NCBI RefSeq assembly: GCF_002902945.1
Contig: NZ_CP026104.1
Span: 378,482 to 442,481, forward strand
Direction: 5' to 3'
Source of the DNA: Paraburkholderia caribensis
Lineage (GTDB): Bacteria; Pseudomonadota; Gammaproteobacteria; Burkholderiales; Burkholderiaceae
Length of the DNA: 64,000 nucleotides
The position numbers were made by a program, and so were the translations under genes. Shown here in pieces: positions 18,107-28,400 of the stretch. Below the pieces are notes generated by a model that was given only the letters and a program-made list of their open reading frames with translations, searched no databases and was not told the origin of the DNA. Positions within the stretch are counted from its first letter, which is position 1. Each line of letters starts with the position of its first letter.

Positions 18107-18478
18107 CTATTCGTATTGGCTAAGAGAATGCTCGACATGCGCGCGAACTTCGTTCATGTTCAATGTCCTTGTCGTCGAGATGATAGAAGTCAACTGCGAC
18201 TGGGAATGCGCGCCCACCTGCCGATAGACGAGAATGCCCTCGCGAAGGATCATCAGCGTCGGTACAGAGCGTATCCCGGCCGCCGCTGCGAGATCCCAGC
18301 GTTCTTCCGTGTTGACCTTCACGAAGTCGATGTCCGGAAACGCTGAGGCGGCGGCCTCGAACACGGGTGCAAAATGCCGGCATGGTCCGCACCAGGGCGC
18401 CCAGAAATCGACGACCACGATCCCGTCCGACGGGATGATCGATTCAAGCGTATCCGGATGCAGTTCAAGCAATGCCAT
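18107..18478 (-). CDS. Thioredoxin
   Basis: 123 aa cytosolic thiol-disulfide oxidoreductase. The active site is WCGPC with Cys30 and Cys33, the cis-proline loop is GIRSVPTLMIL, and VVVDFWAPWCGPC is the classic strand and active-site context. GGAG lies about 7 nt upstream of the ATG at 18478. It carries a C-terminal tail of about 15 residues longer than E. coli TrxA. It appears monocistronic. Confidence 0.93.
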   Translation of the reverse strand: MALLELHPDTLESIIPSDGIVVVDFWAPWCGPCRHFAPVFEAAASAFPDIDFVKVNTEERWDLAAAAGIRSVPTLMILREGILVYRQVGAHSQSQLTSIISTTRTLNMNEVRAHVEHSLSQYE

Positions 18479-18828
18479 TCATAACTCCTCTCAATTCCAA
18501 CCAATTCCAAACGACCGCGCGCTGCGTACGAAGCGCTAGCGGTCAGAGAAATTATGAGGGGTTCGAAATGAGTCTGACGGTCAGAACGGCACCAGTTCCG
18601 GCCACCGCGAGGCGCGCTGCCGATGCGTGGCCGTCAACAACATCAACGTGGCCGCTATTGCGACCATGTCACGCTTTCCGTCGCGGCCTCGGGCGTCCAG
18701 AATGACCTTGGGCATCGCAATTCCGCGTTGCCCGCCATCGCGAGTCTGAGGCTACTCTGCTGCCGCGACCGAAACGTGATGGGTCACTTTGGCACCTGTT
18801 TGTGTGCGTCCCGATATGAAACTCTCAC
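18479..18828. other. Intergenic region, no gene recognised
   Basis: About 350 bp upstream of both thioredoxin and the lipoprotein gene. No conserved protein, RNA or strong repeat was recognised; it must hold the divergent promoters. Confidence 0.5.
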
Positions 18829-19230
18829 ATGCGCTTTCCCTTATCTTCACGCTGGGCTGTCTCGTGCTCCTTCGTGCTCTGCATCGCCGGTTGCTCATTG
18901 CCGCAACCTATGGACAGCTTGCTCACCGGGCCCTCTGCGGGCTCCACATCCGATCAGGGACCAGAAGTTGTCGACGGTATTGATGTCTGGTTGCATGGCG
19001 CACCCACCCGTCCATATGACATCGTCAAGCAGACGATGGTCACCAACTGGCTGCCGCTGCCCGGCATGCATGGCACGACGTCGCGCATCGTAGATGCGGT
19101 TCGGCAAGCGGGTGGCGATGCCGCTATCGTCTACAACACGCACACGTATCGGGAGTCGACCAATACGCATCGACACATCTACGTGTCGACCATCGAGCGT
19201 GCCGAGATTGCTATCGTCCGATACCGATAG
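18829..19230 (+). CDS. Putative lipoprotein of unknown function
   Basis: 133 aa. The N-terminus is a lipoprotein signal: a basic start, a hydrophobic stretch (AVSCSFVLCIAGC) and a lipobox CIAGC, with Cys22 as the likely lipidated residue. The mature part (GIDVWLHGAPTRPYDIVKQTM, VDAVRQAGGDAAIVYN) resembles small lipoproteins of unknown function in Burkholderiales. It is probably attached to the outer membrane. No neighbour suggests a role. Confidence 0.75.
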   Translation: MRFPLSSRWAVSCSFVLCIAGCSLPQPMDSLLTGPSAGSTSDQGPEVVDGIDVWLHGAPTRPYDIVKQTMVTNWLPLPGMHGTTSRIVDAVRQAGGDAAIVYNTHTYRESTNTHRHIYVSTIERAEIAIVRYR

Positions 19231-19625
19231 CAGAAATGCGCCATCTGTGTCGTGAAGGGTTGTTAGCGTGAGAGGGCAGACAGTGCCTTTCGCTGAGGTC
19301 GGTCACGAGCTATTCGGCAACTACACCTCTTAGTTCACAACGAGACAACTCAAAGCGGTTGCGATACCGAAATTCGTTCGCGCAACGTGTTCTTGACGGG
19401 AGCTTGCGGCCAACCTCAGGACGAAGCGAATGGCTCTTTCCAGGGCGGACCAGTCATATGAATGTCCAGTGATATCTTCGGCGAGCGTCGCCTAGTGGCC
19501 GAACCCGGATATCCGTCGGCTGACGACAAACGGCCCGCCACGGCTGATCGCCGAACTTCCCTAGTCGACCCAGAGCGGTCTCTCGCAATTCTCGAACTCG
19601 GTCATTCGAACGGCGGCCGGTTGAG
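19231..19625. other. Intergenic region, no gene recognised
   Basis: About 395 bp with no recognisable gene. It contains short GC-rich segments of the type found in several gaps of this window. Confidence 0.5.
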
Positions 19626-19979
19626 CTACCGCTTCTGCCAGCTCACGTATGCGTCAGTACCCATTGCGTCGACATTGGGCATTTCGCCGATCAGCACATG
19701 CTGAAAAAAACCCAAACAATGACTCCATGACGACGTTTCAAGATCGGATTCAATCCAGCACGAATATCCCAATTGCTTCCAGTCCAACGACCTGTCGTCA
19801 TTGCAGTGCCAAAGGACCTCCTGCGCGATTGCGTTGCACCAAATCAAAGCTTCTTCTGCCGAGTTGGCCGTAATGAAAACTCCAGTCGTTGATTCATAGT
19901 CTTCAATCACTCCTCGCTCGAATAGTTGGCGGGATTCGGGCTCATGGTATTGAAACATGACAAGGTATTCGAGTGGCAT
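19626..19979 (-). CDS. Hypothetical protein
   Basis: 117 aa, Trp- and Cys-containing, with no recognised domain. The sequence (LEYLVMFQYHEPESRQLFERG, SAEEALIWCNAIAQEVLWH) looks like a genuine compact cytosolic protein rather than a shadow frame. It begins with ATG at 19979 and stands alone. Base composition is less GC-rich than its neighbours, which may indicate transfer. Confidence 0.65.
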   Translation of the reverse strand: MPLEYLVMFQYHEPESRQLFERGVIEDYESTTGVFITANSAEEALIWCNAIAQEVLWHCNDDRSLDWKQLGYSCWIESDLETSSWSHCLGFFQHVLIGEMPNVDAMGTDAYVSWQKR

Positions 19980-20316
19980 GCTTATAGGAGGCTTGATAAT
20001 TGACTTAAAGTCGCGGGTCGTCGCAACCCATTGTCGACGATCTGCGTCCGTCCGTCACCGACCGCTTGTGGCCGATCGGGTGAGGTCACCAACGGCCGCT
20101 TATCGGCACTCCGCTTCGCGAAACCCGGATTTGGCTGACTGACCGCTTTGGAGACGGCCGTCTGACCGGAGAGGGTCGCGTACTGCCAATCGCAGCCTGA
20201 CGAGGTTCATGGCTGCGATGTCGATTGCGAAAGAAACCACGCGGGCCACAAACGGACAGTCAACGGTATCGCTTGATTGTCCGATTGCAATGCCTTTCCA
20301 AACCTCAACGTGTTGA
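19980..20316. other. Intergenic region with ggccg-rich segments
   Basis: About 337 bp without a gene. It contains several ggccgcttrtcggc-like segments and looks like the short degenerate repeats found elsewhere in this window (for example 34100-34250 and 48700-48790). Confidence 0.5.
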
Positions 20317-21498
20317 TCACTCAGCCGAAAGAAGGCCACCACCGCCGAACGCGAGTTCGGCGAACCGCTTGCCGATGCGAAGGTGTGCAGGTCCATCCGG
20401 GTGCAGTTGGTCGGGCAGAGGCAGATCGGCGAAATCCTGTTGACCGTAGAGCGTAAGTCCGTCCAGATAGCGCAGATGTCGATCGTTCGCAGCCCGCTGC
20501 TGCACGATGCGTCGTAACTCATCACGGATGACGGTCAGCGTCAGCTTTCCGGCCTTGCGTTCGGCTGGATCACCCGTCGCCCGAAACGCAACCTTCCCTG
20601 CGGCTAGTGCGTTCAGATCGAGCGCTCCAGGACCAGGCGTATCCTCGTGAATGGGGCAATAGAGCGGCGAGATGACCAGTAACGGCACGTTTGGATGGCC
20701 TTCGCGAATGGTATCGAGAAAGCCATGAACCGCTGGCGCAAATGCGCGCAGCCGCATCAGATCCGTATTGACGAGATTGATGCCGATCTTAAGGCTGATC
20801 ATGTCGGCAGGCGTGTCGCGGATCGTTCGGGCGGTGAAGGGGTCGAGCAGCGCGCCGCCACCGAATCCGAGATTGACCAGTTCCACGTTACCGAGAGAAG
20901 CGGCAAGCGCGGGCCAGATCGAAGTCGGGCTATCTCCGTTGGAGCCATGGCTGATGGAACTGCCGTGATGCAGCCACACTTTTTGACCCTCGTCAGCAAT
21001 GGCGTCGAAATGGGCGTTGGCGCGCAGCGCGACAAGCTCCGTGATTTCGTTGTGCGGTAGCCAGATCTCGACTTTCTTCTCATGGCTGGGCAGACCGGTG
21101 AACCGTAGCGTGGACAGAGACCCCGATTGCTTCGAAACGGCGCCGCTGGCCATGTCGATAGTCACGGTGTCGCCACCCGTCGCACTGCTTTGATGGAGGA
21201 GGCTGCCGTCGACCAGCAGGTCATACACACCGGGTGGCCGCGGCGGGACTCCCGCGTATGCGTACCGTGTTGGCAGGACATCAAGCTCGATGTACGTCGC
21301 CTGAGTGCGAAAGACCAGCCGTACTCCTGAAGGCTGAGACTCGGCCATCGCCAACTGCGGGTCAGTGCATTGAGCACGCGCTCGAGCGGGCAGACGGTGC
21401 GGCATGAGCCCCCGTTCAGTTTGTTCGAGTTCGAGGGCGCCACGCAAGAACTCGCGGCTAATGAAGGTAGTAATCAAGTTACCCTTGTCGATCGTCAT
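20317..21498 (-). CDS. SGNH/GDSL-family hydrolase
   Basis: About 393 aa. The C-terminal half has the SGNH blocks: block I GSSISHGSN (Ser nucleophile), block II Gly in LGFGGGA, block III Asn in GINLVN, and the Asp/His pair in PDQLHPDGPAH. The first ~170 residues form a beta-rich domain that may bind carbohydrate. An ATG eight codons upstream (21522) is an alternative start; neither has a strong ribosome site. It ends a minus-strand pair with the AraC regulator 38 bp upstream, which probably regulates it. Likely an esterase on an acylated sugar or lipid. Confidence 0.85.
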   Translation of the reverse strand: MTIDKGNLITTFISREFLRGALELEQTERGLMPHRLPARARAQCTDPQLAMAESQPSGVRLVFRTQATYIELDVLPTRYAYAGVPPRPPGVYDLLVDGSLLHQSSATGGDTVTIDMASGAVSKQSGSLSTLRFTGLPSHEKKVEIWLPHNEITELVALRANAHFDAIADEGQKVWLHHGSSISHGSNGDSPTSIWPALAASLGNVELVNLGFGGGALLDPFTARTIRDTPADMISLKIGINLVNTDLMRLRAFAPAVHGFLDTIREGHPNVPLLVISPLYCPIHEDTPGPGALDLNALAAGKVAFRATGDPAERKAGKLTLTVIRDELRRIVQQRAANDRHLRYLDGLTLYGQQDFADLPLPDQLHPDGPAHLRIGKRFAELAFGGGGLLSAE

Positions 21499-21536
21499 GT
21501 GATTGAGCGCATGTAAGAGCATGCAAGCTTACCCGG

Positions 21537-22463
21537 CTACCGCGCTAGACATTGACCGGCAGCCTGCTGGTTTTCTCGCGCGTATTGTGAAGGCGATCGT
21601 CCGACATGCCGAGTGAAAGCGACGCTAAATGTACTCGCGGAACTGTATCCAACTCGCTGTGCAACCTCGGTGATACGGCCGTTCGTCTGTCGCAGCAAGT
21701 TCTTTGCGAGCGCCATACGCCAGGTGAGCAGGTATTCCATGGGCGCCAAACCGACCGCGCGGTTGAAGCGTTCAAAAAAACTGGAGCGCGATAACGCAGC
21801 TTCTTTCGCGAGTTCAATCACTGTCCACGCGCGTGCGGGCTTTTCGTGCATTCTGCGGATCGCGGCAGCGAGGCGGGAATCGGACATCCCGCGAACCAGA
21901 CCTAGGGAAGCTGTTGATTCCGCCGTGGACCGTAACGCTTCGATAAGCAACACTTCCAGCAGTCGTGACAGCACAACGTCGCGCGCCGGCCGCTGCGCGA
22001 GGGACTCTTCCCGCACCAACTGAACCAAGGTTGTTAATCGCGCGGCGCCGCGGACGTGCACGAGCTCTGGTAGCAATGAAACCAGCAATGACGCATCGGG
22101 GGAGCCAAAGCGGCAGTAGCCGACCATCATCCGGGAATCAACAGGCCCGTTCGGCTGGCCGATTCTAAATTCATTGTTTCCGAGCGAGACCGGTATCGAC
22201 GTTTCAACACCAGGTGGTGGTGGCACAAGGCTGGACATCGACATTCCGGAAACTGCGGGAATAAGGACAAAGTCTCCAGAAACGAGTCCGATCGGTGTGT
22301 GTCCGTCGATTGCTATATGGCAAACGCCTTCCAGGATTACGCAGTAGAACGGCTGACCCGTATCTGGGCGGCTGACACGCCAAGGGCCGGCACCAACAAC
22401 CAGCTTGGAAAACCGGGCGCTCGGTTGTAGCAGCGTCACGACTTCCGCCAATGGGTCCGTCAT
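21537..22463 (-). CDS. AraC-family regulator with N-terminal cupin
   Basis: 308 aa. An N-terminal cupin sensing domain (PFYCVILEGVCHIAIDGHTP, SGDFVLIPA) is followed by an AraC DNA-binding domain (WTVIELAKEAALSRSSFFERF and RITEVAQRVGYSSASTFSVAF). The ATG at 22463 begins the family homology. It lies between the SGNH hydrolase on its own strand and a divergent SDR gene, so either may be its target. Confidence 0.9.
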   Translation of the reverse strand: MTDPLAEVVTLLQPSARFSKLVVGAGPWRVSRPDTGQPFYCVILEGVCHIAIDGHTPIGLVSGDFVLIPAVSGMSMSSLVPPPPGVETSIPVSLGNNEFRIGQPNGPVDSRMMVGYCRFGSPDASLLVSLLPELVHVRGAARLTTLVQLVREESLAQRPARDVVLSRLLEVLLIEALRSTAESTASLGLVRGMSDSRLAAAIRRMHEKPARAWTVIELAKEAALSRSSFFERFNRAVGLAPMEYLLTWRMALAKNLLRQTNGRITEVAQRVGYSSASTFSVAFTRHVGRSPSQYARENQQAAGQCLAR

Positions 22464-22564
22464 TGTCGGACTCCTGCAAATGAAATCTGGATTCTCAATT
22501 GTAGAACGTACGGTACTCAAGCTCTATCGTATGGCCTACACAAACTACCTCACACAGAGTCCCC

Positions 22565-23311
22565 ATGAAAACCGTGTTCATCACAGGCTGTTCCTCCGGA
22601 TTTGGCCTCGAAATCGCCCGCCACTTTCTGGCTCGTGACTGGCAGGTCGTCGCCACGATGCGCACACCGCGTGCCGATGTGCTGCCACGCTCGGAGCACT
22701 TGCGGGTGCTGACGCTAGACGTCACTGATGCCGAGAGCATCGAAAAGGCTGTCGATGCCGCTGGCCCAATTGATGTGCTGGTGAACAATGCGGGCTTCGG
22801 CGCAGCGTCCCCGGCTGAGGTCACTCCGCTCGACACGGTACGGGAGCTTTTCGAAACCAACACGTTCGGCACGATCGCGGTGACGCAGGCGGTGATACCG
22901 CAGTTTCGGGAGCGTAAAACCGGCGTCATCATTAACGTCACGTCAAGCGTGACGTTGAAAGCGGTACCTCTGATTGCGGCTTACCGCGCGAGCAAGGCCG
23001 CGGCAGGCGCATTTACCGAGTCGATGGCATTGGAGCTTGAGCAGTTTGGTATCCGGGCTTGCCTCGTGCTTCCTGGGCGCGCGCCCGAGACTCGTTTCGG
23101 AGAGCGCGCGCGGAGCCGCATGCATGGCTTCGATCATGAAGCATACGTGGATTTTGCACAAAAGGTTTTCGCTGGGATGCGGGATACATCTTCGCCCACC
23201 ACTCGAGCACAAGACGTCGCCGAAGCTGTGTGGCGTGCGGCGACGGACCCGTCATCTCCAATGCACATTCCCGCCGGCGCCGATGCTGAAGCATGGGCGC
23301 TGGGTCGTTGA
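22565..23311 (+). CDS. SDR-family oxidoreductase
   Basis: 248 aa Rossmann-fold NAD(P)-dependent dehydrogenase. The nucleotide motif TGCSSGFG starts at residue 7, NNAG follows, and the catalytic Ser and the Tyr-Lys pair (YRASK) are intact. It is divergent from the cupin AraC regulator by about 100 bp. The family is broad, and the substrate (probably an alcohol or ketone) is unknown. Confidence 0.92.
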   Translation: MKTVFITGCSSGFGLEIARHFLARDWQVVATMRTPRADVLPRSEHLRVLTLDVTDAESIEKAVDAAGPIDVLVNNAGFGAASPAEVTPLDTVRELFETNTFGTIAVTQAVIPQFRERKTGVIINVTSSVTLKAVPLIAAYRASKAAAGAFTESMALELEQFGIRACLVLPGRAPETRFGERARSRMHGFDHEAYVDFAQKVFAGMRDTSSPTTRAQDVAEAVWRAATDPSSPMHIPAGADAEAWALGR

Positions 23312-23457
23312 CGACAAACTCGAACCGAGACTTTCTCTGCTGCGGGACCCTTGGTCCCGCCCACTTACCGCCTTAGATTGCTCTTAATGCATTAACGGTT
23401 GCAATGGCTATCGAATTGAGCTGGAAGGCATTTGTTGCTGTTTGAGCAGAGACATCG

Positions 23458-24471
23458 TCAAACGGACATGCTGGCGGGAGACTTCGGCCAGGTAGATCTC
23501 GCGATACGCATGAAGTTTTCACCATAAATCGCATCGATATCCGATTTTGAGTAACCCCGTCGCGTCAATTCTTTAGCAACCTCGCCGAGCGTTTCCGGTT
23601 GTAATTGGGTATGCCCATTCATCTGCCCATAGTGTTCATGCGGCCACCAGTCATCTTCGTTCTCCTTGTCTGGCAAATCTTTATGCGCTGGGTACAGCTC
23701 GGTATCGAGACCTATACCTATATGGCGCGTTCCGACTCGCTCAGCCACGTAATCGATTTGCCGAATGTAAGCGTCCACAGATGCAGACGGATCCCCCAGG
23801 AATATGCTCAAGCCTGTGAGGCCAATCACACCTCCCTGAGCCGCGCACGCGAGAATCTGTTCATCATCGATCGTTCGCGGATGATCAAAAATTGCTTTGA
23901 TATTCGTATGAGAGAAGATCGCCGGTCGCTGTGACGTCTCTATAATCTCAAGACTTGATCGTTTGCTCGCATGCGAACAGTCGATGATGATTCCGGCGGT
24001 ATTGATAGCGCCTACGACTTCGTGGCCTAGAGCGGTCAATCCGGTCCCGGCTCCATGACATCCGCCGGCACAACTGTTGTCGCGGTTGTAGGCCAGCAGC
24101 ATCTGGCGTACCCCTAAATTCGCAAATAGCTCGACCATAGCGGGATCCTGGAGCAGCATATTTGATCCTTAGAGGTCGAACGATACGGCGAGCTTTCCAT
24201 ATTGACGCGCATGATAAATATCGTCAGTGGTGCCCACCAGCACAAACTTTTCTGGGTGCCGAGTCAGCCAGCTTCTAAAACTCGCGATCATCCGCATGAC
24301 GGTATCGAAAGGCGTCATGTCCATGCCCACGTTGACGGACACATGGTGGAATCCGGCGTCCCGATATCTCGTCAGGCGCGACATGTCCTGCCCTGGAATC
24401 AACGGCAGACAGGCATGTGCCTCCCACTGAATCAACTGCGTGTCACTGGATTCTGATTGCGTCATGATCAT
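23458..24471 (-). pseudogene. M19-family dipeptidase with an in-frame nonsense codon
   Basis: Both halves are in the same frame and interrupted by one TAA at 24169-24171. Upstream is GKLAVSFDL, downstream GSNMLLQDPAM. In M19 enzymes the segment reads DLEG, where Glu is the bridging metal ligand, so a single GAA-to-TAA change at that codon would explain the stop. The downstream half keeps the family motifs including DCSHASKRSSLEI, SHTN and IGLDTE. GGAGG precedes the ATG at 24471. The product would be truncated to about 100 residues without catalytic residues. Confidence 0.85.
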
Positions 24472-24604
24472 CTCTTTCACAGCCTCCAATCTCCTGGCTG
24501 ACTACTGGTCCGCGCTTGCCAGGGTTTCGTCCAGCCATCCAAGTCACTGCTCAATACATTCGTGAGCGCCACTCGCGGTCCATCGTTGACGGGGTCCGAC
24601 TAAG

Positions 24605-25417
24605 GGCTCTGTCAACTTATCGAGACCGAGGCGGAGAGACGGCAGGAAAGGGCGTCCCTCAGAACACGCAGGACGGATTTTCGGTAACTTTGGTGAGTTC
24701 GCACCAGGCAACGAATCGCGCCGCGAGCTGTTTGCGATAGAGGGAAGCGCGCAGCAGATGCCGGTTGAGCGCGAAGTGTTGCCTGATCGGCCCAAAGCAC
24801 GAGAGAAAATTCTGTGTGCGTTTCGGGTCTCGAAAGCCGCGCATGCGACGCTCGCGTTCGCGCGTTGGTTGGTGGCTGTTCTCTGCGCGGTTGTTCAGTC
24901 GGGCGTCTGCTGTGACGAACACGTGCTTCACGTTCGCAAGTTCCGGAATCTCCGCTTTTGCCGCCGGATAGCTGCGCAACTGATCGGTGACGATCTTGCG
25001 CGGTACGGGGCTGGAGCGCAGCACACGCTTGAAGAAACGTTTGGCCGCGGCTTTGTCGCGCCGCTTTTGTACCAAGATGTCGAGTTCGGCGCCATGCTCG
25101 TCGACCGCACGCCACAGCAGGTGCGGTTCGCCACGCAGCGTGATGAACATCTCGTCGAGGTGCCATGTGCTACCCGGCTTGCGTCGCGCAGCTTTGACCC
25201 GGTGGGCGAAACCCTTGCCAAACTTGTCGCACCAGCAACGGATTGTCTCGTATGTCACGGTCACGCCGCGCTCGAAGAGCAGTTCTTCGATGTCGCGCAA
25301 GCTCAACGGAAAGCGGAAATACCAACGTACAGCGCAACTGATGACCTCGGCTGGGAAACGGTGACCGTGATAGAGCGATTTCGATTTCTTCATCACGCCA
25401 TCTTACGTGACTGGGCC
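24605..25417 (-). mobile_element. IS6-family insertion sequence
   Basis: About 813 bp, the normal size of IS6 elements. The left end begins GGCTCTGTCAAC and the right end, read in reverse, GGCCCAGTCACG; these are imperfect inverted repeats. No 8-bp target duplication is visible between the flanks (cgactaag versus atcaacct), consistent with an adjacent deletion or recombination. It joins DNA next to the broken dipeptidase to the interior of a kinase gene. Confidence 0.75.
24659..25393 (-). CDS. IS6-family transposase
   Basis: 244 aa DDE transposase. An N-terminal helix-turn-helix region (SLRDIEELLFERGVTVTYETI) precedes the catalytic domain with Asp in WHLDEMFI, Asp in IVTDQLRSY and Glu in NNRAENSHQPTRERERRMRG, the IS6 signature. 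The ATG at 25393 is preferred to GTG at 25396. The frame is complete, so the element may be active. Confidence 0.93.
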   Translation of the reverse strand: MKKSKSLYHGHRFPAEVISCAVRWYFRFPLSLRDIEELLFERGVTVTYETIRCWCDKFGKGFAHRVKAARRKPGSTWHLDEMFITLRGEPHLLWRAVDEHGAELDILVQKRRDKAAAKRFFKRVLRSSPVPRKIVTDQLRSYPAAKAEIPELANVKHVFVTADARLNNRAENSHQPTRERERRMRGFRDPKRTQNFLSCFGPIRQHFALNRHLLRASLYRKQLAARFVAWCELTKVTENPSCVF

Positions 25418-28400
25418 ATCAACCTGACAACGCCGCTGCAAGTCATGCAACATCTTGCGTGTTTAAGTAATGCCGCGGGAACCGCGACGCTTTCGACCGT
25501 TCTTGGCATACAGGAAGCTCAGGTCCACTCGGCCTTGTGGGAGGCTATCCGTCAAGAACTCGTCGGGCGGCAGGAGAACTCCTATGCGTTTGTTCATGAC
25601 CGCATTCATGAAGCTGCCTATTCAACCATCCCTATAGACTCTCGCACCGAGGCTCATCTGCGGATCGGGTGGCTGCTAGCGGCGCAGACGCGCCCAGAAC
25701 GGCGCGAGGAAGCGATCTTCGAGATAGTGGGTCAGCTCAATCGTGGTGCGACGCTGATTGCTGGACAGGACGAGCGTGACGAACTTGCCCGATTCAATCT
25801 CCTCGCCGGCCAACGCGCCAAGGCGTCCTCTGCCTATACCTCGGCGCTCAGCTATCTGGTCACCGGCGCAGAGCTATTGGGCACCGATTGCTGGGAGAAC
25901 CGGCACGACCTGACGTTTTCACTGGAACTGAACCGGGCAGAATGTGAATTCCTGACAGGGCAACCGTCGCTAGCAGACGAGCGCCTGAAGGCCTTGTCTG
26001 CTAGCGCCAAGACAACGGTCGAACATGCGCTCGTCGCTTGCCTGCAGCTGGATGTCTATTTGGTACTTGATCGAAGCGACCGCGCAGTTGAGGTCTGTAT
26101 CGCATATCTTCGGCACGTCGGCATCGACTGGTCTGCGCACCCGAGCGACGAAACAGTGCGGATCGAATACGAGCGCATCTGGTCTCAGCTCGGGGATCGT
26201 GCAATCGAGGAACTCATCGACTTACCTCTCATGGAGGACGCAGCGTCCCTCGGGACCGTCGAGGCACTGAGCAAGCTCTTCGCGCCAGCCTTGCAGACGG
26301 ATGCAAACCTGGCTTGCCTGACGATCTGCAAGGCGGTCAATCTGAGTCTTGAGCGAGGCAACTGCGATGCTTCGTGCGTGCTCTATGCCAATGTCGGAAG
26401 GGTTGCAGGGAGACGTTTCGGCGACTATCAGGCCGGATATCGATTCGGGCAGCTCGGCTGCGAACTTGTCAATCGCCGCGGTCTCAAACGCTTTGAGGCA
26501 AAGACGTATCTTTGCTTCTCTATTTTTGTCGTACGCTGGCTGAAACCTGTGCGGGAGTGCCGTGATCTGTTGCGTCGCGCCTTCGACGCGGCGAACCGCA
26601 TCGGAGATCTTCCGTATGGCGCTTACGCGGGCAATAGCCTCAATTCGGATCTGCTCTTTGCCGGCGAGGCGCTGCCGGAGTTACAAATCGAGGCTGAGCG
26701 TGGCCTCGCGTACGCCGAGAAGGTCCGATTCGGTCTTGTCGTCGACTTCATCGCCGCGCAACTTGCGCTGGTCCGGATGCTTCGAGGCTTAACGCCGAGG
26801 TTTGGCTGCTTCGACGACGAAAAGTTCAACGAGTTTCGCACCGAAAGTCATCTCTCCGCCAACCGGGATCTGGCGCTGGCGGAGTGCTGGTACTGGACCA
26901 GGAAATTGCAGGCGCGCTATCTAGCCGCCGACTATCCGGCAGCCATGGATGCTTCCACGAAGGCCCAACCCTTACTCTGGACCTCATCCTCGTTCTTCGA
27001 GGAAGCTGAATACCATTTCTATAGCGCGCTGGTCCAGGCTGCCATATGCGACTCCAGTCCTGCCGGTGAGCGGCCGGGGCGTTTGTGCGCTATGGCCGAA
27101 CACCACAGCCACTTCCAGATTTGGGCTGAAAACTGCCCCGAGAACTTCGAGAGCCGAGAGGCGCTAATCGGAGCGGAGATTGCACGTGTTGAAGGTCGAG
27201 TGGTTGATGCTGAAAACCTTTATGAGAGAGCGATACACTCGGCACAAGAAAACGGCGCGATCCACATCGAGGCACTCGCCAATGAGCTTGCCTCGCGCTT
27301 TTATACAGCGCGTGGTATCGAAAAGATTTCTCGTGTCTATCTGCAAGACGCACACTACGGGTACCTGCGTTGGGGCGCCGACGGAAAAGTGCGGCACCTC
27401 GAAGACCTTCATCCTTTCCTCAGGACGGAAGAATCTGCTCAAGGCCCGACGGCCACGATCGCAGCATCCGTCGAACGCCTCGATCTTGCTACAGTGATCA
27501 AGGTCACCCAGGCCGCCTCTGCAGACATCGTTCTCGAAAAGCTGGTCGATATGGTAATGCGCACCGCCATCGAGCACGCGGGCGGCGAACGTGGCCTGCT
27601 AGTTCTGTCGGACGGCGGCGAACAACGCATTGCGGCGGAAGTGACGACGGGCGGTGAAACGACGACGCTGCAACTTTGCGATGCGCCCGTGAGCGCCGCC
27701 GCGCTGCCGGAATCGATCCTCTATCATGCGCTGCGCACCCGCGACAGTATCTTTCTTGATGACGCGGCGGCCGCCTCACCGTTTGCAGCCGATCCCTACA
27801 TCCGCGAGCATCGCGCGCGCTCCATTCTCTGTATGCCGTTGGTGAATCAGACCAAGCTCGTCGGTGCGCTCTACCTCGAGAACAATCTGACCGCGAGCGC
27901 ATTTAGCCCGGCCCGCATCGCTGTGTTGAAACTGGTGGCTTCCCAAGCGGCGATATCGCTGGAAAACGCACGTCTTTATCGTGACGTCACAGAACGCGAA
28001 GTAAAGATAAGGCGCCTCGTCGAAGCCAACATTATCGGAATCATTGTCTGGAATGCTCGTGGCGACATTCTGGAGGCCAATGACGCATTTCTCCGCATGG
28101 TGGGATACGAGCGCGAAGATCTCGTATCGGGCCGCGTGCGTTGGCGCGACCTGACGCCGCCGGATTCGCGGGAGGGTAGCGAACAGGCACTGGCGGAAGC
28201 CATCCGCACCGGACGCGCCCAGCCATACGAAAAGGAGTACATCCGGAAGGACGGTTGCCGCATCCCCGTCATCGTCGGCCTCGCGAGCTTCGAGGCTAGC
28301 AAAAGGGAAGGTGTCGCTTTCGTGCTCGATTTAACCGAGCGAAAGGAAGCGGAGAAAAAAGCTCGCGAAAGTGAGCACCGTTATCGCGAAGTACAAACGG

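Noticed and set aside
24758..25417. An open frame that runs antisense through the IS6 transposase into the kinase
   Set aside because: It is the complement of a real transposase and joins the kinase frame by chance; the segment shows no kinase-family sequence.
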